Assembly: GCA_041479575.1 (NCBI GenBank)
Contig: JBGOYH010000027.1
Coordinates: 1-16,643, forward strand
Source: DASPPK01 sp041479575
GTDB lineage: Archaea; Thermoproteota; Bathyarchaeia; Bathyarchaeales; Bathycorpusculaceae
Reading direction: 5' to 3'
Length of the DNA: 16,643 nucleotides
A program made the position numbers and the translations under genes. How positions within the stretch are numbered: position 1 is the stretch's first letter; each line of letters opens with the position of its first letter. Positions 13,427-16,643 of this stretch are shown here, piece after piece. The notes below the pieces were generated by a model that saw nothing but the letters and a program-made list of their open reading frames with translations, made no database searches and was not told the DNA's origin.

Positions 13427-14236
13427 CTAGCTCTCTTCGGTAGGATTCTGTTTTCTTCTGAGGAGCACCATATTGTCATTTAAGTCTTTGACCTTTTCCA
13501 GTGGTTGATCCAAATGCCAACTATTGCAGTTTCCTTTCCACCATCCGAGAAATTCAAATTTTCCATTCAATGTCAAGAGGGTCTTGAACTCTTGTGGAAA
13601 AATGAATTTTGAGTCCTCTTCTTGTGCGAATTTTTTTGTTTCCCCATTATCATTGACTTCAAACATCATCTTCTCTGTGCGGATCTGGTTAAGCACGTCT
13701 TTGAAGCAAGATTCATAACGCGTCTTCACCGTCGCTCTGTCTCTTTTCATTGTCCATGTCTGTTTTGCTTTCTTTGTCCAATCTAGGAACATGTTCTGAA
13801 TGAATTAGAGACCGCCTTCGTTCAGAGAGGCTGCTACTGAATCCAAGTGCGACAGGAATTTCTCATTTGACTCAGCGTCCAAGGAACCCATCATGATGAA
13901 AGCAAAATCCGCCTTCTTTTTCAGCCTGAAATTGTGCATGTCCCCTTGCAACGTCTCTATTTTCAAGCCCTCTTCTCTTGCCTTCTTTCTCAGATACTCA
14001 AGCATCTCAGGAGACAAGTCCAACCCCACAGCCTCATAGCCTCTCCTTGCTATCTCCCTCAACTGCAAGCTTGGCCCACAAGCTATGTCCAGGAATCTAT
14101 TGACCCTCATCACACTGAATTCGCGGATCAGTCTCTCAAAATTATCCACTTGTTCTTTTGGGTCGATGAAGCTGAAGGCAATCTCATAATACAGTGGCTG
14201 TTTGTATATGCCCATATTAACGATGTCACGCATCAT
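13427..14236 (-). pseudogene. Class I SAM-dependent methyltransferase interrupted by an in-frame TAA
   Basis: The first part (143 codons) carries the Rossmann-type methyltransferase motifs. Motif I is RFLDIACGPSLQL (48-59), the ribose-binding acid is in GLDLSPEM (Asp73), then come LQGDMHNF and FAFIMMGSLD (111-120), ending SLNEGGL. A TAA follows (13805-13807). The same frame then resumes without any shift as FIQNMFLDWTKKAK, continuing 125 codons with the usual C-terminal beta sheet (KFIFPQEFKTLL, GKFEFLGWW, NMVLLRRK). One base change in a Tyr codon (TAT or TAC) explains the stop, since GGLYFIQN is the normal family text. The intact protein would be about 269 residues. The substrate is unknown. 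UAA is not the pyrrolysine codon, so recoding is unlikely. The start is ATG at 14236, 14233 or 14215. Confidence 0.75.
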
Positions 14237-14585
14237 GACAGATAAGTCTGATGTACTCTACTCTAATCACCGCGCGCGTGAATCAACATGCAATCAGGCG
14301 TTTTGCTTCACACATCCCTTCATGAAGCTCCACGTGAACACTCCCTACGATACCGTGCGTGCTGAAAACCTAGGGGGGAGGGGGTAGGTCATTTTTGGCT
14401 TGAAAACAACCAAAAACCATGTTGAACAGTCCATACCGTAGTCCTACACCTAACATATGCTCATTCGGAGACAACGATCGAAAGGCGTCAGCGAACACCA
14501 GACCCATTTAACCACACACTCTCAAATCACAACTAGAATAAGAAAAGAACCCCCGCTAGACAATGATGAAAACCAAAAGGCAAAG
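14237..14585. other. Divergent intergenic region with motifs, G-runs and a hairpin
   Basis: GC motifs lie at 14270-14280 and 14354-14362. A G-rich patch (six G, A, five G; 14373-14384) is flanked by ACCTA and TAGGT. A hairpin follows at 14392-14416. No gene was seen, although a plus-strand frame around 14281-14350 stays open. Confidence 0.45.
14392..14416. repeat. Strong hairpin with AAAA loop
   Basis: TTTTTGG-C-TTG pairs with CAA-CCAAAAA around an AAAA loop: 10 base pairs with a single bulged C. It sits just downstream of the G-rich patch. A role as terminator, regulatory RNA part or mobile-element end is possible; none is proven. Confidence 0.5.
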
Positions 14586-14596
14586 TTTTTAATGGT
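14584..14596 (+). promoter_or_regulatory. TATA-like promoter of the large surface protein
   Basis: AAGTTTTTAATGG lies about 55-65 bases before the ATG at 14649. Initiation about 25 bases further on would give a leader of about 30-35 bases. There is no Shine-Dalgarno before the ATG. Confidence 0.4.
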
Positions 14597-14648
14597 CTCA
14601 GCGTAACAGATGTTCACATTCCATCAAAACCACGAGGCAACACAAAAC

Positions 14649-16643
14649 ATGAACCCCCACCTCAAAAAAACTCAACAATTAACATGTTTAATCCTCATAT
14701 TCACAAGCATTCTCACAGCCGTTTACTATCTGCCCACGGCCTCAGCCGCAATGGCAATCATAACCGTTGACCCCGGCTCCGCAAAAGTAGGAACACAAGT
14801 AAGCCTCACAGCCAACCTAACAACACAAACCGGAACATACGAACTTCGCTTCGACACCAAACTCGTCGCCAACGGCACCGCAGCCAACGGATACGCAGTA
14901 ACAAACTTCACCGTACCCGACGCAGCCCAAGGAACCCACAACCTAATCATCACCGACCTAACCACAAAAGACAACGCAACAAAAACCTTCACCGTAACAA
15001 CAGACTACTCAATCAGCACAACTGGACCGCAAACCATCCGAGAAGGCGACACAATACCCATACTACTCAACATGACAGGCGGCGAAGCCAGCAGCACCAA
15101 CGCCGCAGACGTAACAGTCTACGCCCCAACGGGCATATCCTACATGAAAACAGTAAACATCACACTATCCAGCTCCGGCAACGGAACCACAACCATAAAC
15201 TACCCCACCGACTTCACAACAGACGCCAACACCACCTTCGTCGGCACCTACGCAACATTCTTCAACACAACAGACGCCAACACCACCTTCACCGTAGCAC
15301 TAACAGACGCCACACAATACCACAGAAACCAAACAGTCAACATCAAAGCAATCTACGAACCAAACGAAAACGTCACACTAACAATAACAGGAAACACCAT
15401 CAGCAACATCGTCAACCTCACAGACCCCACAGGCACAATCAACTACAACTGGACCGTACCCGCAACCGCCGCAATAGGAACCTACCTAGTCAACATCATA
15501 TCAACATCAGGATTCACAACCAAAACCCCACCCGACGCCCAAAACTTCACAGTCCCAGGCTTCCCAATCAACTTCACAACCAAAAACCTCGCAGGCGAAC
15601 CCGTCCCATACATCACAATCAAAGCCACCGAAGGAACAAAACCCGCAGGCGAAACAATAACCAGCTCAACCGGCACAGCTGCCCTGCAACTTGAAATCGG
15701 CAACTTCACCTGCACAGCCTACTACAACACCATAAACATCGTCGGCCAACAAACCATAACCGTCAACGACACCACATCAACAGACCTCCCATGCAACCTC
15801 ACCAACCTCCGAATCCAAGTCACATCCCAAGTAAACGGAGCCGAAATGAAAATCCCCGAAACAGGAATACTCCTACAACAAGACAACAGAACATTCACAA
15901 CCGACATCAACGGAACCGCCATAATCCACTCCCTACTCCCCAACACCATATACGGCCTAAACCTAACACGATACGGCGCATCCTTCAACATCACAACCAT
16001 ACCGAACCTGCTACTAAACAACACGCCCGTCGGATGGTACGACGTCAAAATCAACTGCCCAACCATAAACCTACAAATCACAGTCACCAAAACCAACGGA
16101 CAAACATTCAACAACGCAGCCGTCACAGCACAAGAACTCCTGGGCGCACCACGCTACCAAGGAACCACCGACGCAAACGGAGTCGTCACCTTCAACTCAG
16201 TATTCGGCAGATACCAAATACAAATCTTCGACAACAACAAAATAATGCTGAACGAAACAACCATAGACCTATTCCAAAACCAAAACGTAAGCGTCCCCTG
16301 CGACCTCTACGGCCTAACAATCTCCGTAGCCGTCCTCGACTACTTCGGCCAAGGCATCGCCAACATAAACGTAAAACTCCAAGGAGGAGGCCAACCCGTC
16401 ATGACAGCCAAAACCCAAGGAGACGGCACCGCCACATTCAACAACGTCATCGGAGGAACCCTCGAAGTCACACTCTACACAACCGATTCATCCGACCCAC
16501 TTGCCGCCCAAACCTACTCCGTTCAAGACTCAACAACCCTCCAACTCAAGATAGGCAAATACGTCGTCCTCGCAGGAATGCTCGTCGAAGCAAGCCAGCT
16601 GGTCACAATAATAATAATCATCCTAGCCGTCCTGCTGGTTCTC
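14649..16643 (+). CDS. Large secreted, Thr/Asn-rich surface protein (adhesin-like), open at window end
   Basis: The ATG at 14649 opens a frame that stays open for 665 codons to the last base. The N-terminus is a signal peptide (basic MNPHLKK, hydrophobic LTCLILIFTSILTAVYYL, cleavage near TASAA, about residue 34). The long outer part is a series of beta-rich immunoglobulin-like or CARDB-like domains (TVDPGSAKVGTQVSLTA; GPQTIREGDTIPI). These are followed by carboxypeptidase-regulatory-like modules (GTTDANGVVTFNSVFG; TKTQGDGTATFNNV type). At least 25 Asn-X-Ser/Thr sequons suggest heavy N-glycosylation. The final visible residues (VTIIIIILAVLLVL) are a membrane anchor, so only a short tail and the stop are missing. 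Codon use is extreme: nearly every codon ends in A or C. A role in surface layer or adhesion is inferred. Confidence 0.88.
   Translation, partial: MNPHLKKTQQLTCLILIFTSILTAVYYLPTASAAMAIITVDPGSAKVGTQVSLTANLTTQTGTYELRFDTKLVANGTAANGYAVTNFTVPDAAQGTHNLIITDLTTKDNATKTFTVTTDYSISTTGPQTIREGDTIPILLNMTGGEASSTNAADVTVYAPTGISYMKTVNITLSSSGNGTTTINYPTDFTTDANTTFVGTYATFFNTTDANTTFTVALTDATQYHRNQTVNIKAIYEPNENVTLTITGNTISNIVNLTDPTGTINYNWTVPATAAIGTYLVNIISTSGFTTKTPPDAQNFTVPGFPINFTTKNLAGEPVPYITIKATEGTKPAGETITSSTGTAALQLEIGNFTCTAYYNTINIVGQQTITVNDTTSTDLPCNLTNLRIQVTSQVNGAEMKIPETGILLQQDNRTFTTDINGTAIIHSLLPNTIYGLNLTRYGASFNITTIPNLLLNNTPVGWYDVKINCPTINLQITVTKTNGQTFNNAAVTAQELLGAPRYQGTTDANGVVTFNSVFGRYQIQIFDNNKIMLNETTIDLFQNQNVSVPCDLYGLTISVAVLDYFGQGIANINVKLQGGGQPVMTAKTQGDGTATFNNVIGGTLEVTLYTTDSSDPLAAQTYSVQDSTTLQLKIGKYVVLAGMLVEASQLVTIIIIILAVLLVL

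Noticed and set aside
14726..16126. Minus-strand frames opposite the large surface protein
   Set aside because: The opposite strand has an uninterrupted 665-codon frame with signal peptide, sequons and anchor. The minus-strand frames arise from its biased codons.

Overview
The window reads as a chromosomal stretch of an archaeon. The likely affiliation is a Bathyarchaeia-like (former MCG) or related uncultured lineage. The affiliation is an inference: TATA-box promoters rather than -35/-10 boxes, T-tract terminators, GTG/TTG starts, and a surface proteome of PQQ-type propellers, InlB-like repeats and sequon-rich secreted proteins. No rRNA, tRNA, CRISPR array or complete insertion sequence was recognised.

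Layout, left to right. (1) The 3' part of a response-regulator receiver gene (+), convergent with a serine hydroxymethyltransferase-like gene (-). (2) A 0.6 kb intergenic stretch with a truncated membrane-protein start and many GC-alternating motifs. (3) A small alpha/beta protein gene (-) with a textbook Shine-Dalgarno, divergent from a small four-helix membrane protein gene (+). (4) A 1,100-residue TPR protein (-). (5) A fusion of a HAD phosphatase and a CTP-type polyprenol kinase (-). (6) A secreted PQQ propeller/InlB-repeat protein (-). (7) Divergent from it, a possible 47-residue ORF and a membrane-anchored protein with a caspase-like His/Cys pair (+). (8) A remnant of a surface-protein membrane tail and a SAM methyltransferase gene broken by an in-frame TAA (both -). 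(9) A large secreted, probably membrane-anchored protein (+) whose frame is still open at the right edge after 665 codons.

Most genes look like single transcription units; no multi-gene pathway is evident. Common themes are cell-envelope work (propeller protein, large adhesin-like protein, polyprenol kinase, caspase-like exoprotein) and decay, with several fragments of former genes between the intact ones.

The most unusual signal is non-genic. A short alternating motif (consensus close to CTAGCGCGYGC or its complement; core GCGCGC) recurs in almost every intergenic gap and is nearly absent from the roughly 13 kb of confident genes. By eye, 12 loci with GCGCGC or CGCGCG lie in about 3.6 kb of gaps against one in genes. 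Three gaps contain facing copies that could pair as 9-11 bp stems, and several gene fragments stop at a motif. This may be a dispersed REP-like family, the ends of small mobile units, or recombination scars.
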